64,000 nucleotides of DNA from Bacteriovoracaceae bacterium UBA4573 (lineage in GTDB: Bacteria > Bdellovibrionota > UBA1018 > UBA923). The stretch lies in NCBI GenBank assembly GCA_002387735.1, contig DGKJ01000029.1, forward strand, positions 1 to 64,000, given 5' to 3'. Under the pieces are notes generated by a model. That model saw only the letters and a list, made by a program, of their open reading frames with translations. It did no database searches and had not been told where the DNA came from. The position numbers and the translations under genes were made by a program. Position 1 is the first letter of the stretch. Each line of letters starts with the position of its first letter. Shown here in pieces: positions 42,893-52,785 of the stretch.

Positions 42893-44296
42893 TTAAAAAT
42901 GAATCGCTCTTTTGTGTACAGCGAGCGCCGCTTCTTTCATGGCCTCAGGAAGCGTGGGGTGGGCGTGCGTTGAGAGCGCAATGTCTTCCGCTGACCCACC
43001 AAACTCCATCACCATGACGGCCTCTGCAATCATGTCAGACGCCCGAGGACCTACCATATGCAGGCCCAAAAGTCGGTCCGTTTTTGCGTCAGCGATTATT
43101 TTGATCATTCCTTCGGATTCGTCCATGGCCTTAGCACGCCCGTTGGCAATAAAGGGAAAGGTCCCTGTGCGAACCGCGATCTCTTTGGCCTTGCAGTCTT
43201 GTTCGCTCATACCAACTGTTGCGAGTTCCGGCCAAGTGTAGATTACACTCGGAATAGCGTCGTAGTTCACGTGGCCAGCCTTACCAGCCATTATTTCAGC
43301 TACTGCGATGCCTTCGTCTTCCGCCTTGTGGGCAAGCATAGGCCCCCGCACTACGTCGCCGATTGCGTACACGCCTGCTACCTTTGTTCGAAAATGATTG
43401 TCGATTTCAATGCGGCCAGCCTTATCGGTAGCAAGCCCAATTTTATCGAGTCCTAAATTGTCGGTGAAGGGCTTACGTCCCACTGCTACCAATACTACGT
43501 CGGCCTCGATCGTTTCACGAGTACCGCCCGCCGCTGGCTCCATCTCAACAGCTGCTTTCGACCCTACGTTTTGAACGTTCACCACTTTGGTCGCGAGTTT
43601 GAATTTCATTCCTTGGCGTTGCAATATTTTCAACAACTCACCGCTAATTTGGTGATCGGCGAAACTCGCGATGCGTTCGTTGTATTCCACCACTGTGACA
43701 TCAGCGCCCAAACGCATCCAGACCGAACCCATTTCAAGTCCAATCGCTCCCCCTCCAATGACGACCATGGATTTTGGCACCTGAGGCAGCGCCAGCGCTT
43801 CAGTCGAACTTATCACTCGTACGCCATCGAGCGCAGCAACCGGAATTCTGGCCACATCACTACCAGTGGCAATCACGATGTTTTTCGCAGAAATCGTTTC
43901 TTTCGCACCATTTTCAGCAACCACTTCTACCGTGCCCGGCGCCGTGATGCGGCCGTGACCGACCAAATGAGCAATTTTATTTTTTTTAAACAGTCCAGCA
44001 ATTCCAGTCGTAAGTCCCGTTACAACTTGATCTTTGCGTTTCATCATTTGGCCAAGATCAATTTTAAGATCTCCGACCACCAGACCGTGTTTGGCGGCTT
44101 TGTGTTTCACAAATGCAAAGTGTTCACTCGAATCAAGCAGGGCCTTCGAAGGAATACAGCCAATGTTGAGACAAGTCCCGCCCAGTGCTTTTCGTTTTTC
44201 GACGCAAGCGGTCTTCATGCCAAGCTGGGCACTGCGAATTGCACCCACGTATCCGGCCGGGCCACCACCGATATAAACTACATCGTACTGTTCCAT
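42893..44296 (-). CDS. lpdA: Dihydrolipoyl dehydrogenase (E3)
   Basis: 467 residues from the ATG at 44296 (M-E-Q-Y-D-V). A TTG four codons earlier overlaps sucB and is less likely. FAD motif G-G-G-P-A-G-Y-V, redox disulfide G-G-T-C-L-N-I-G-C-I-P-S-K, NAD motif I-G-G-G-A-I-G-L-E-M, and C-terminal active-site S-T-H-A-H-P-T-L-P-E with His-Glu. It reoxidises dihydrolipoamide in the 2-oxoglutarate dehydrogenase complex and may also serve pyruvate dehydrogenase. It begins 1 base after sucB. Confidence 0.95.
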   Translation of the reverse strand: MEQYDVVYIGGGPAGYVGAIRSAQLGMKTACVEKRKALGGTCLNIGCIPSKALLDSSEHFAFVKHKAAKHGLVVGDLKIDLGQMMKRKDQVVTGLTTGIAGLFKKNKIAHLVGHGRITAPGTVEVVAENGAKETISAKNIVIATGSDVARIPVAALDGVRVISSTEALALPQVPKSMVVIGGGAIGLEMGSVWMRLGADVTVVEYNERIASFADHQISGELLKILQRQGMKFKLATKVVNVQNVGSKAAVEMEPAAGGTRETIEADVVLVAVGRKPFTDNLGLDKIGLATDKAGRIEIDNHFRTKVAGVYAIGDVVRGPMLAHKAEDEGIAVAEIMAGKAGHVNYDAIPSVIYTWPELATVGMSEQDCKAKEIAVRTGTFPFIANGRAKAMDESEGMIKIIADAKTDRLLGLHMVGPRASDMIAEAVMVMEFGGSAEDIALSTHAHPTLPEAMKEAALAVHKRAIHF

Positions 44297-44297
44297 T

Positions 44298-45536
44298 TTA
44301 CGGCTCAAATCCTAAAGAAGTTGGGTTTTCGATGCCCTCTTTCACTTTAATCAAAAACGTCACGGCTTCTTTGCCGTCGATAATTCGATGGTCGTAGGAA
44401 AGCGCTACGAACATCATGGGTCGGATAACCACCTGACCATTGACCGCCATGGGGCGCTCCTGAATTTTGTGCATGCCAAGAATCCCGCTTTGAGGCGGAT
44501 TCAAAATCGGAGTTGAAAGAAGAGACCCATAAGTACCACCATTACTGATGGTGAAAGTCCCTCCCGTGAGTTCTTTAATCGAGAGTTTTCCGTCTCGCGC
44601 TTTCAGCGCCAACGCACCGATGCCTTTTTCTATATCTACGAAATTCATGTGACCAACTTCGCGCAACACTGGAACCACCAGTCCCCGCTCGGTTCCAACC
44701 GCAATCCCTATATCGTAGTAGTCGTGATAAACGATTTCTTTGCCGTCTATGAAAGCATTTACAGCTGGAACAGCTTTGAGTGCCTCGACAACTGCTCGAG
44801 TAAAAAAAGACATAAAACTAAGATTCACACCATGTTTACTCTTAAACGCGTCTTTATGTTGGCTACGCAAAGCCATGGTGTTGCTCATATCAATTTCGTT
44901 GAACGTCGTGAGTATTGCTGCCGTATGTTGAGCCTGCACCAAACGTTCAGCGATGCGCTGCCGAAGTAAAGTCATGGGAACGCGCCGCTCTCGCGCATTG
45001 GGATCAGCAATCGAGGTTGTTGTCGATGGTGTCGAACCCGTAGAGCCCCGAGAGGAACGTGTTTCTTGATAAGCGATAACATCGCCGTTGGTGATTCGCC
45101 CGCCTCGCCCGGTTCCGGGAATTTGCCCGACGTCGAGTCCCGCCTCAACTACGGCTTTGCGGACGGATGGCGAAAGCGGCATTGCAACGCCCGCAGCAGT
45201 AGCGCCCGCACCCATAGGTGCTGGACTAGCACTCATCGTAGTAGCCACTGTCGGGCTCGGCTGTGTTGCAGCTGGTTTAGCCGCTGCGACAGTTCCAGCA
45301 GCCCCTTCTTGAATGTGCCCCAGGACTTCTCCGATTTTTACAGTCTCGCCGGCCTGGCGGGTGATCTGAATGGCTCCGTTATATTCGGCCACTACCTCGA
45401 CCGTCGCTTTGTCGGATTCGATTTCCAGCAAAACATCACCGACCTTAACGGCATCGCCAGATTGTTTTTTCCAACCTGCAATTCGAACCTCTGTAATGGA
45501 TTCACCCACACTTGGCGCTTTAATCTCTCGATTCAC
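44298..45536 (-). CDS. sucB: Dihydrolipoamide succinyltransferase (E2)
   Basis: 412 residues. One lipoyl domain with attachment Lys 43 (E-S-D-K-A-T-V), an Ala/Pro-rich hinge, the E3-binding domain ([17 protein letters not shown]), and the acyltransferase core ending in S-Y-D-H-R-I-I-D-G with catalytic His. Sequence [11 protein letters not shown] is the E2 succinyl-type marker. It is 72 bases after sucA and next to lpdA. Confidence 0.94.
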   Translation of the reverse strand: MNREIKAPSVGESITEVRIAGWKKQSGDAVKVGDVLLEIESDKATVEVVAEYNGAIQITRQAGETVKIGEVLGHIQEGAAGTVAAAKPAATQPSPTVATTMSASPAPMGAGATAAGVAMPLSPSVRKAVVEAGLDVGQIPGTGRGGRITNGDVIAYQETRSSRGSTGSTPSTTTSIADPNARERRVPMTLLRQRIAERLVQAQHTAAILTTFNEIDMSNTMALRSQHKDAFKSKHGVNLSFMSFFTRAVVEALKAVPAVNAFIDGKEIVYHDYYDIGIAVGTERGLVVPVLREVGHMNFVDIEKGIGALALKARDGKLSIKELTGGTFTISNGGTYGSLLSTPILNPPQSGILGMHKIQERPMAVNGQVVIRPMMFVALSYDHRIIDGKEAVTFLIKVKEGIENPTSLGFEP

Positions 45537-45608
45537 TGGAGTTCTCCTATGATGCCCATAGGTTATCGGAGTTACTCGAGGCTGCCAAGCAAGGAAATAA
45601 GTCGAATC

Positions 45609-48437
45609 TTAAGCCAACGCGGCTTCGATGAGCGCTTTTTGTTCTTTCTCGTGTACTTTGGCAGACCCGACTGCCGGGGCCGCTGAGGCCCCGCGCCCTA
45701 CGTACGAGAGACGCTGCCCTGCGACTAGGTTGTTTTCGAGGTAGTCACGCACGAAAAGCCAAGCACCCATGTTGCGAGGTTCCTCTTGCACCCACATGAC
45801 TTCTTTAGCATTGGGGTATTTTTTTAATTCCGACTCTATCTGTTTTGTCGGCCACGGATAAAGCTGCTCGACCCGAACAATGGCCACGTCACTGCGCCCT
45901 TTTGTTTTGCGAGCTGCCTGTAGGTCGTAGAAAACTTTACCCGAACAAAACAGTACACGCCCCACTCGTTCGGCATCGGCCCCCGAATCGGCGATCACTT
46001 CCGAAAACCCAGCCGACGTAAAGTCCGCAAGCTTACTAACCGCTTCGGGATGCCGCAATAAACTCTTGGGCGACATCACGACTAAGGGCTTTCGAAAATC
46101 ACGGAGCAATTGGCGACGAAGCGCGTGAAATATTTGAGCTGGCGTCGTTAGATTGCAGACCTGCATGTTGTTTTTAGCACAAAGCTGCAAAAATCGTTCT
46201 AACCGAGCACTTGAGTGTTCGGGCCCCTGGCCTTCGTAACCATGTGGCAGCAATAACGTAACGCCGCTCATGCGTTGCCATTTCATTTCCGAACTGGCGA
46301 TAAACTGGTCGATAATTACTTGAGCGCCATTTGCGAAATCGCCAAACTGAGCTTCCCAAATTGTGAGCACACTCGGATCGGCAATCGAATACCCGTATTC
46401 AAATCCAAGAACCCCTGTCTCAGAGAGGTTCGAATTATAAACTTCAAATCGCCCCTGCCCCGACTTGAGGTGATTGAGCGGAGAATATTTTCCATCTTTT
46501 GAGTAATTTGCGAAAACCGAGTGGCGATGGCTGAACGTACCACGCTCACAGTCTTGCCCGGAAAGCCGAATCGAACGTCCTTCGACTAACAGAGACCCAT
46601 AAGCCAGCAATTCGCCAGTACCCCAATCGATATTCTGACCAGTTTCAACTGATTTCGCCCGAGTTTCCAAGAGTCGCACCAATTTCGGGTGAACTTCGAA
46701 ATCGGCGGGAACTTCAGTCATTTTTTTCCCGATTTCTTTGAGTGTTGTTTCTTTCACTGCGGTTTGAGTTCGAACCCAAATGTCTTCGTCCGATGCGCGC
46801 TTTAGGCCCTTCCACGCACCTTCGAATACCGAAACATGGGGAGCCTTGGCTGCGGATTTCGCTCGGGCATGTGCTTCGGTCAGTAATCCATTAATTTGCT
46901 GTACGATCATGTCCGCATCGGCTGCGCTCAAGTCACCGCGTGCGGCAAGCTCCGCGGCGTAGGTTTCGCGGGGACTGCGATGATCTTTAATTTTACGATA
47001 CATCGCTGGTTGCGTGAATCCTGGCTCATCTCCTTCGTTGTGGCCATATTTGCGGTAACAAATAAGGTCGATCACAACGTCTTTGTGAAATTTCTGGCGA
47101 TAGTCCATCGCAAGTTCGGTTACGTACACACACGCTTCGGCGTCGTCACCATTTACGTGGAATATGGGGGACTCAAGCATTTTCGCTAGATCGGTGGAAT
47201 AAGTCGTCGAACGCGCATCACAGGGAGAGGTGGTGAACCCAACTTGATTGTTGATCACAAAGTGAATGGTTCCACCGGTGGCATAACCGGCCAACTGGGA
47301 CAACTGAAGAGTTTCGTACACTACGCCTTGCCCCGCAAACGCAGCATCACCATGAATAAGCACGGGTACCACCTTTTCACGGGCCACGTCTTGTTTCATG
47401 GTCTGTTTAGCGCGTGCCATGCCCTCTACCACTGGATTCACAAATTCAAGGTGGCTCGGATTTGAGGCCAACGAAAGGTGAATAACTCCCGACGGCGTTT
47501 GCATGTCGGCTGAATAGCCCATGTGGTACTTCACGTCGCCTTCACCGAGTGACGTATCTACCTGGTAGGTACCTTCAAATTCGGTAAAAATGTCTTCGTA
47601 TTTTTTCCCGAAAATATTGGTAAGAACATTCAACCGCCCGCGATGGGCCATTCCCATAACCATATCACTCGCGCCAAGCGCCGACGCGCGAACCGCGAGC
47701 CGATCAAGCATTGGGATTATCGCGTCTCCACCTTCGACCGAAAATCTCTTTTGCGCTACGAACCGGGTGTGCAGATAGCGCTCAAAACATTCTGCTTCCG
47801 TAAGTTTTTTTAAAATTTGTTTTTTAATCGCACCGTCAAACTGCGGGCGATTGCGCACTTTTTCCATGCGATCTTCTAACCAATGACGCGAGCCTGGATC
47901 TTCAATGTGGGTGTACTCGACACCGATTTTTCCGCAATAGGTCTCATGCAACATCGCAAGAATCTCACGCAACGTAGCGGGTTGAGTAAACCCCAAGAGG
48001 CGCGCCGCCGTAAACTTGCGCTCCAGATCGGCCTCAGATAATTCGAATTTTTTTAGATCCAACAGTTCGTGACTCTTGGTAGGCGACTCGAGCGGATTCG
48101 TGTCCGCCAATAATCGCCCGAGTTCGCGATAGGCTTGAATCAATTCTGCAACTTTCGCTTCGTGACTGAGAGCACTCGAAAGCGGGGTGACTGGCGCAGC
48201 TGTCGCGACTAATTGGGGTCCACTCGCACCACCGTTGCCATTGGCGTGACCATTGGATTTTCCGTTGGACAGGTGTTCTTCGGCGTCGTCTTTGGCCGCA
48301 CCTTCGCCCATCACGAGCCCGTCAAAGAAATACTGCCAACTTTCGTCAACCGAGTGAGGGTTTTCGAGATACCTCGCATAAAGCTCTTCAATATAATCCG
48401 CGTTTTGCGACTTTAGGTACTGAGCAGTTTGCTTCAT
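45609..48437 (-). CDS. sucA: 2-oxoglutarate dehydrogenase E1
   Basis: 942 residues, the usual length. The N-terminal E2-docking helix (A-D-Y-I-E-E-L-Y-A-R-Y) is followed by a Gly/Asn-rich linker, the thiamine diphosphate region with G-D-A-A-F-A-G-Q-G-V-V-Y-E-T, and G-H-N-E-G-D-E-P. It decarboxylates 2-oxoglutarate in the TCA cycle and succinylates the E2 lipoyl group. It is the first gene of the sucA-sucB-lpdA-slyD-flavoprotein unit, with a 153-base upstream gap that should carry the promoter. Confidence 0.95.
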   Translation of the reverse strand: MKQTAQYLKSQNADYIEELYARYLENPHSVDESWQYFFDGLVMGEGAAKDDAEEHLSNGKSNGHANGNGGASGPQLVATAAPVTPLSSALSHEAKVAELIQAYRELGRLLADTNPLESPTKSHELLDLKKFELSEADLERKFTAARLLGFTQPATLREILAMLHETYCGKIGVEYTHIEDPGSRHWLEDRMEKVRNRPQFDGAIKKQILKKLTEAECFERYLHTRFVAQKRFSVEGGDAIIPMLDRLAVRASALGASDMVMGMAHRGRLNVLTNIFGKKYEDIFTEFEGTYQVDTSLGEGDVKYHMGYSADMQTPSGVIHLSLASNPSHLEFVNPVVEGMARAKQTMKQDVAREKVVPVLIHGDAAFAGQGVVYETLQLSQLAGYATGGTIHFVINNQVGFTTSPCDARSTTYSTDLAKMLESPIFHVNGDDAEACVYVTELAMDYRQKFHKDVVIDLICYRKYGHNEGDEPGFTQPAMYRKIKDHRSPRETYAAELAARGDLSAADADMIVQQINGLLTEAHARAKSAAKAPHVSVFEGAWKGLKRASDEDIWVRTQTAVKETTLKEIGKKMTEVPADFEVHPKLVRLLETRAKSVETGQNIDWGTGELLAYGSLLVEGRSIRLSGQDCERGTFSHRHSVFANYSKDGKYSPLNHLKSGQGRFEVYNSNLSETGVLGFEYGYSIADPSVLTIWEAQFGDFANGAQVIIDQFIASSEMKWQRMSGVTLLLPHGYEGQGPEHSSARLERFLQLCAKNNMQVCNLTTPAQIFHALRRQLLRDFRKPLVVMSPKSLLRHPEAVSKLADFTSAGFSEVIADSGADAERVGRVLFCSGKVFYDLQAARKTKGRSDVAIVRVEQLYPWPTKQIESELKKYPNAKEVMWVQEEPRNMGAWLFVRDYLENNLVAGQRLSYVGRGASAAPAVGSAKVHEKEQKALIEAALA

Positions 48438-48590
48438 GGTCGAATGCCTTTTCCTCTATGTGTTGCCTCTTTATCGGCAGTTTCTTAAGTTTCTCTGTAG
48501 AAAAATCAACATAGCGCCACGACGATCAGGCGCGCAAGCCAGGAAAATGGGCAAAATAATCCAGTTGTTATTGTCCTGGAAAGCCTAAGC

Positions 48591-50624
48591 TTAATCTTCT
48601 CCCAAAACGATTTTGCATCCGCCAGCCCCTGCGTCGTCAACCGGACTTTTTGCGGCACTTGGGCCAGTACCCTTGGTATTGTCCTTACGTCTAGGTCCAC
48701 TGCCGCCTAGTTCGTGGCTTAACATCGCTCGCCCCTGAGTGACTCGCGATACGGGGGCGTAACTGAGAACCAACGCCAGGGCGCGTTTAATACGTTCGAC
48801 CCGCTCGACAATCAAACTAGCGGTCGCATCCGCTTCGGTGCCGGATTCGGTCGATTCCTGAGATACTTCCGTCGTCGCATTGAGTTGCTGCGCGGTTGAG
48901 TCTAACGCCTCAAGGCGCGCCGCTAACATACCAAACATGCCCTTTGGAAAGCCGGTACGACTAGCGATTCCCGCATTCAACGGTGAGCGCGCTACGAATC
49001 GCTGACGATCTTCCCGATAGCCCAAATATTTTAAAGTCTCTTCGATGGTCTCAACGCCGCGAGTGTTGCTCCCCGAAACAAAATCGACCACATCTTTCCA
49101 AAGCTCCTCGACGATCATCTGAGCCAATAGGGTTTCGAGCGTCTGATATTTGCCCAGCGTCGAAGCAATTAAAAACGACTCAGGTAACTCTAACTTATTG
49201 TTGTCTTGCGAACGCTGCAGAACTTCTTCCATGTACTTCGTGACCGCAAGATACAAGTGCAATGCTTTAAGATATGGGGTCGTATAAATCTTATGAATCG
49301 GGTCGTTTTCGAAAAAACGATACTGCACGATTCGATAAATCGGAAGCGGATGGGTTCCATTGAGCAACTGCTCCATCAGTGTGGGATCTTCAGACACCTG
49401 AATCGAAATTTCTTCGGCCACTTTCAAAGCGGCTTCGCGACTAGCCGCGCCTACCAAGAGAAGGTCCGCATTTTCTGCTGCCGTCGTCGAAGTTGAGATC
49501 TGACCAAGGCGATCAGAGGTCACCTCGCAAGAGCGTCCGTATTTTTCGAGGTAAGCCTTGATTTGCTCGATCATGTTGTTGATCGCCTCGGGCGAGGCCG
49601 CGTTAGCCTGCGGCACTTCTACGGCCTCTAGTGGAAACAAACTTTGGGAACTAGAGCGCAGCAAGTCTTTTTTAACTCTCTTGCGAATAAACGTTGAAAG
49701 TTTCTGACTAGCGTCGAAGAGATCGATTCCCATGTCGCCCTGTTTTAAACGAGCATGGAAAGGTTCACTCATTTTAACGGAACCAGAGTGGGAATGGTGC
49801 CAAGCGCGGGCCAGCTGTTCCGAAAGAGTCGCTTTCATCGATGCGCGCAAAGCAGCCACCACCTCCGCGGTTTCCGGACGTGCCTGCTGTTCCATGTCGG
49901 CGATTTGTTCTTCAATCGAAGCTTGCAGCACGCTGACGAGCATCATTTGATTGAGTACGTGTTCGCCACGAATGTGCCCGAGTTCGTGTCCGATCACCGC
50001 CTCCAGTGCGTCGGCCGCAATCTGCTCGCGAGTTTTGCTTTCACCAGCGTTTTTCGCCAACACTTCGGCCGAATGGTTGAAGGATTGAATTAATCCCTGG
50101 AGAACTACAAAGCGGATCATCTTCCCGGTGCTAAAGGTATAAGCATTAATCTCCGGGGTATTGGCCACAAATACGACTGCGTCCTTGCGAGCTGCCGGCG
50201 AAAAGTCGAGTTTTTCGGAAACACGCTCAACCATGGCCATGATGTCAGCGTGTTGAAGCCCCGAGGCCTTCGCAAAGGCACCCGAATACACCAATGTGGT
50301 TTTTTTGATGAGTTCACCTAAATAACGTTCGGCCTCGGCCCGAATCACTCCGTAGCTGGGGAGAGACTGAAGCTTGTGCGTCACTTCAGCGTCCAGGCCA
50401 TCACGAATGTCTCCCATGAACTGGTCGTCCAAAAAACGCTGGGTCATTGGATGCGACGCAAATACGTCGAGCACGGTCCTCAAGAACTTCTCGTGATCGG
50501 CAGTCCAGGGGGCCTCGGAGAGCTTAATTTTGCGAAACGGTCCCTGCTGAGACTCGTTGGCTCGGGAAACAACCGGAGCTGCCACTAGTAGAGACGCCAA
50601 AACTGCCAAAAATGTGAATTTCAT
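48591..50624 (-). CDS. Exported M48-family metalloprotease
   Basis: 677 residues. Signal peptide to about residue 22 (V-S-R-A). Zinc motif H-E-L-G-H at 213-217, preceded by the M48 marker P-E-I-N-A-Y-T-F. The probable third ligand is Glu 367 in E-V-T-S-D-R-L-G. The roughly 150-residue gap between H-E-x-x-H and the Glu motif is longer than usual and is helical and Gln/Glu-rich. The C-terminal 200 residues are of unknown fold. It is a periplasmic protease, possibly in outer-membrane quality control like BepA, but no TPR repeats are seen. Confidence 0.8.
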   Translation of the reverse strand: MKFTFLAVLASLLVAAPVVSRANESQQGPFRKIKLSEAPWTADHEKFLRTVLDVFASHPMTQRFLDDQFMGDIRDGLDAEVTHKLQSLPSYGVIRAEAERYLGELIKKTTLVYSGAFAKASGLQHADIMAMVERVSEKLDFSPAARKDAVVFVANTPEINAYTFSTGKMIRFVVLQGLIQSFNHSAEVLAKNAGESKTREQIAADALEAVIGHELGHIRGEHVLNQMMLVSVLQASIEEQIADMEQQARPETAEVVAALRASMKATLSEQLARAWHHSHSGSVKMSEPFHARLKQGDMGIDLFDASQKLSTFIRKRVKKDLLRSSSQSLFPLEAVEVPQANAASPEAINNMIEQIKAYLEKYGRSCEVTSDRLGQISTSTTAAENADLLLVGAASREAALKVAEEISIQVSEDPTLMEQLLNGTHPLPIYRIVQYRFFENDPIHKIYTTPYLKALHLYLAVTKYMEEVLQRSQDNNKLELPESFLIASTLGKYQTLETLLAQMIVEELWKDVVDFVSGSNTRGVETIEETLKYLGYREDRQRFVARSPLNAGIASRTGFPKGMFGMLAARLEALDSTAQQLNATTEVSQESTESGTEADATASLIVERVERIKRALALVLSYAPVSRVTQGRAMLSHELGGSGPRRKDNTKGTGPSAAKSPVDDAGAGGCKIVLGED

Positions 50625-50739
50625 GAGTTCCCTTTGTTAAAAATGTCCTCTGGTTCCCTAGCACCCCGAGAATACTTGAACAAGAACTTCTAAAATGGTA
50701 GCGGTGCGTCAACTATTCCATGAAAGGAAGTACCAAAAT

Positions 50740-51429
50740 ATGCGCACCAACAAACCGTCCTATTTGATCATTTTTTCGATTTTAGCTTCACTACCCGTAT
50801 TGACCGGCGTGAACGGGTGTCCGACAAGCACCGATAGCCACTCCCTCAATCCTGCCGGTGAGTTTTACGTCGAAGGTACTTCCGAAGTGACCCTTAGCAC
50901 CCAATACCGTAGCGAAACACTCAATACTCAAACGGTATTACCGAGCTACTGGCCCAGCGTCGATGCGATTAGAGCCGCTACCACCATGAATGTACGAGTG
51001 GCCGAACGTTTGACAGATCAAACAGTTGTTACCCTGAATCAGCTCTCGGGCGAAATCGTTCGCATTCCTCTAGATAAAACCGGCCGCGGCAGCGGACTCC
51101 TTGTTTCCCAAAAAGAGCGAGTTTCCGACGGCTGTTTCTTGATCACTAGCGAACAAGTTCACGTGCAATTTAACGAAGCCGGCGATGAGTTCGAACTTTC
51201 GTATTCTACGAATTGGTACTACGACAGCGTCGTAACCGAGCACGTCCCGTGCCCTCTTTATCTCGAAAACTACGCTGCTAACTTAATGGTCATTGGGTCC
51301 CCCGACCAGTACGCCAATCTACGGGACCGCTTATTTGTTTCTACCCAGGCTCTTAGTCTTGAAAGGATGCCAGAACTCCTCAACTTGAAGTTAACACATC
51401 ACTACGTTGGTTCTCGTGTTAGCGAATAA
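50740..51429 (+). CDS. Putative lipoprotein of unknown function
   Basis: 229 residues from the ATG at 50740 (M-R-T-N-K), which has GGAAG upstream. The frame continues 15 codons further without a better start. Lipobox V-N-G-C at the end of the leader. The mature part is beta-rich and contains two further Cys (S-D-G-C-F and V-P-C-P). No family recognised. Its stop overlaps the start of the Nudix gene by one base (TAATG). Confidence 0.6.
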   Translation: MRTNKPSYLIIFSILASLPVLTGVNGCPTSTDSHSLNPAGEFYVEGTSEVTLSTQYRSETLNTQTVLPSYWPSVDAIRAATTMNVRVAERLTDQTVVTLNQLSGEIVRIPLDKTGRGSGLLVSQKERVSDGCFLITSEQVHVQFNEAGDEFELSYSTNWYYDSVVTEHVPCPLYLENYAANLMVIGSPDQYANLRDRLFVSTQALSLERMPELLNLKLTHHYVGSRVSE

Positions 51430-52484
51430 TGTTGAAGTGGGTCAATAGAGGCGTTTCGAAGAGGTCACTGATACTCAGCGGTTTGCTGTTGAGTCTTGTG
51501 GTCTTGGGAAATCACTCGTATGCCCTTTCTCCAACCTACAAACAAGCGGCGGCCTCCCAACTAATTCAACATTTGCGCCCCGAGCTGCGGGGAGTTTTAG
51601 GACAACTGCGCAACCGGGGAATTCTCGGGTATTGCGAGAGCCTCTTGGCGGGAACCTCGGACCCGGAACATCGCCGCGCGACGCTCGCATTAGAGGCCTT
51701 AGACGAACGGTTCTGGATGGCTGCTGCAGCTCACGTACCCAAGGGTGAAGCGCTGCCCGAGCAGGCGATTTTTCGCCTGGACCACCATGGGGCCACTTAC
51801 GTTGCTACCAATTACCTTATTCACGCCGATTACCTCGCGGGAGAGTTGGCTCGCGCTGCGCGCCTGCCAAATGCGAATAGTCGCATTCCACGAAAACGAA
51901 TAGATCTGGGTTTAGCGCTTTGGAATTCTTTTCGTGATGCACTGGTTACAAACCCCCGCATGTGGCGCTGGAAACTTTTGCAACGCCAACCCAGTGGAGC
52001 CCTATTGGTCCAATACGAGACGCCCTGGAGAAAACCCGTTCCTTCGGCGGTGGCCCTTCTTGAGCGCCCCGACGGTTCGCGCCTTGCACTTCATCGTACA
52101 GCCGATGACCGAGAATACCCGAACTTTTGGTCACTGCCGGGCGGAAAAGTAGACGGAATTGAAAACGGATTCGACACCGTTCAACGAGAGGTGTTTGAAG
52201 AAACCGGAGTCCTAGTCGAACATTTTGTACGAGTCGGAAGACAAGAATCGTCTCTGCCGAGTCGCAACGGATACCGCTACGACATCGAAATGTTCTACGC
52301 CCGCGTGCCTCAAGATATTAAAATTCGCCATTCAACGGAGCACGACGAATTGCGCTGGGTCACACCCCACGAGGTTCGCGCACTTCATCCGATCGGTCCC
52401 GTCACGAAGAAATTGCTGCTCGGACCGCGACCACCGTCAACCATGTCCAGCCAGCTAAATACAGCACGCCACCAATCGGAGTAA
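51429..52484 (+). CDS. Exported Nudix hydrolase
   Basis: 351 residues. The N-terminus (K-R-S-L-I-L-S-G-L-L-L-S-L-V-V-L-G) is a clear signal peptide or anchor. Residues 35-200 are of unknown fold. A full Nudix box follows (G-x5-E-x7-R-E-V-F-E-E-T-G-V, about residues 238-260). Nudix enzymes hydrolyse nucleoside diphosphate-linked compounds with Mg2+. Export is unusual, since these substrates are mainly cytoplasmic. It is coupled to the lipoprotein gene and overlaps the convergent DUF423 gene by 83 bases. Confidence 0.75.
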   Translation: MLKWVNRGVSKRSLILSGLLLSLVVLGNHSYALSPTYKQAAASQLIQHLRPELRGVLGQLRNRGILGYCESLLAGTSDPEHRRATLALEALDERFWMAAAAHVPKGEALPEQAIFRLDHHGATYVATNYLIHADYLAGELARAARLPNANSRIPRKRIDLGLALWNSFRDALVTNPRMWRWKLLQRQPSGALLVQYETPWRKPVPSAVALLERPDGSRLALHRTADDREYPNFWSLPGGKVDGIENGFDTVQREVFEETGVLVEHFVRVGRQESSLPSRNGYRYDIEMFYARVPQDIKIRHSTEHDELRWVTPHEVRALHPIGPVTKKLLLGPRPPSTMSSQLNTARHQSE

Positions 52485-52785
52485 TGGCACCGAAAACTTT
52501 AATCCCGGTGAGCACCAACGCGTAAAGACTGCCACCAAACACCAGCACGCCCAAAACCCAGCATACGGCTGGCCCCATCAAGTACAATTCTTTAGTTTTA
52601 CCCGTGGCCGCGGCAAGACCAACAGCGACTAACGCCAAAGCGTGAAACATTTGGTACCGTACCGCCGTTTCGAACACTTCCAACATTCTAGGCTCAAGCC
52701 GCGTTCGCAGAGCGTGTGCTCCAAAGGCCCCGAGGGCTACAGACAAAAATCCAAAAATACTCCCGATCACCAATATCCAACGCAT
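52402..52785 (-). CDS. DUF423 membrane protein
   Basis: 127 residues with four hydrophobic segments and the DUF423 (YgdD-like) marks G-A-F-G-A-H-A-L near the N-terminus, Y-Q-M-F-H-A-L-A-L, F-G-G-S-L-Y and I-T-P-I-G-G-V-L-Y-L-A-G-W. Inner-membrane protein of unknown function. The start overlaps the stop of the hydroxylase gene by one base (TAATG). Confidence 0.88.
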   Translation of the reverse strand: MRWILVIGSIFGFLSVALGAFGAHALRTRLEPRMLEVFETAVRYQMFHALALVAVGLAAATGKTKELYLMGPAVCWVLGVLVFGGSLYALVLTGIKVFGAITPIGGVLYLAGWTWLTVVAVRAAISS

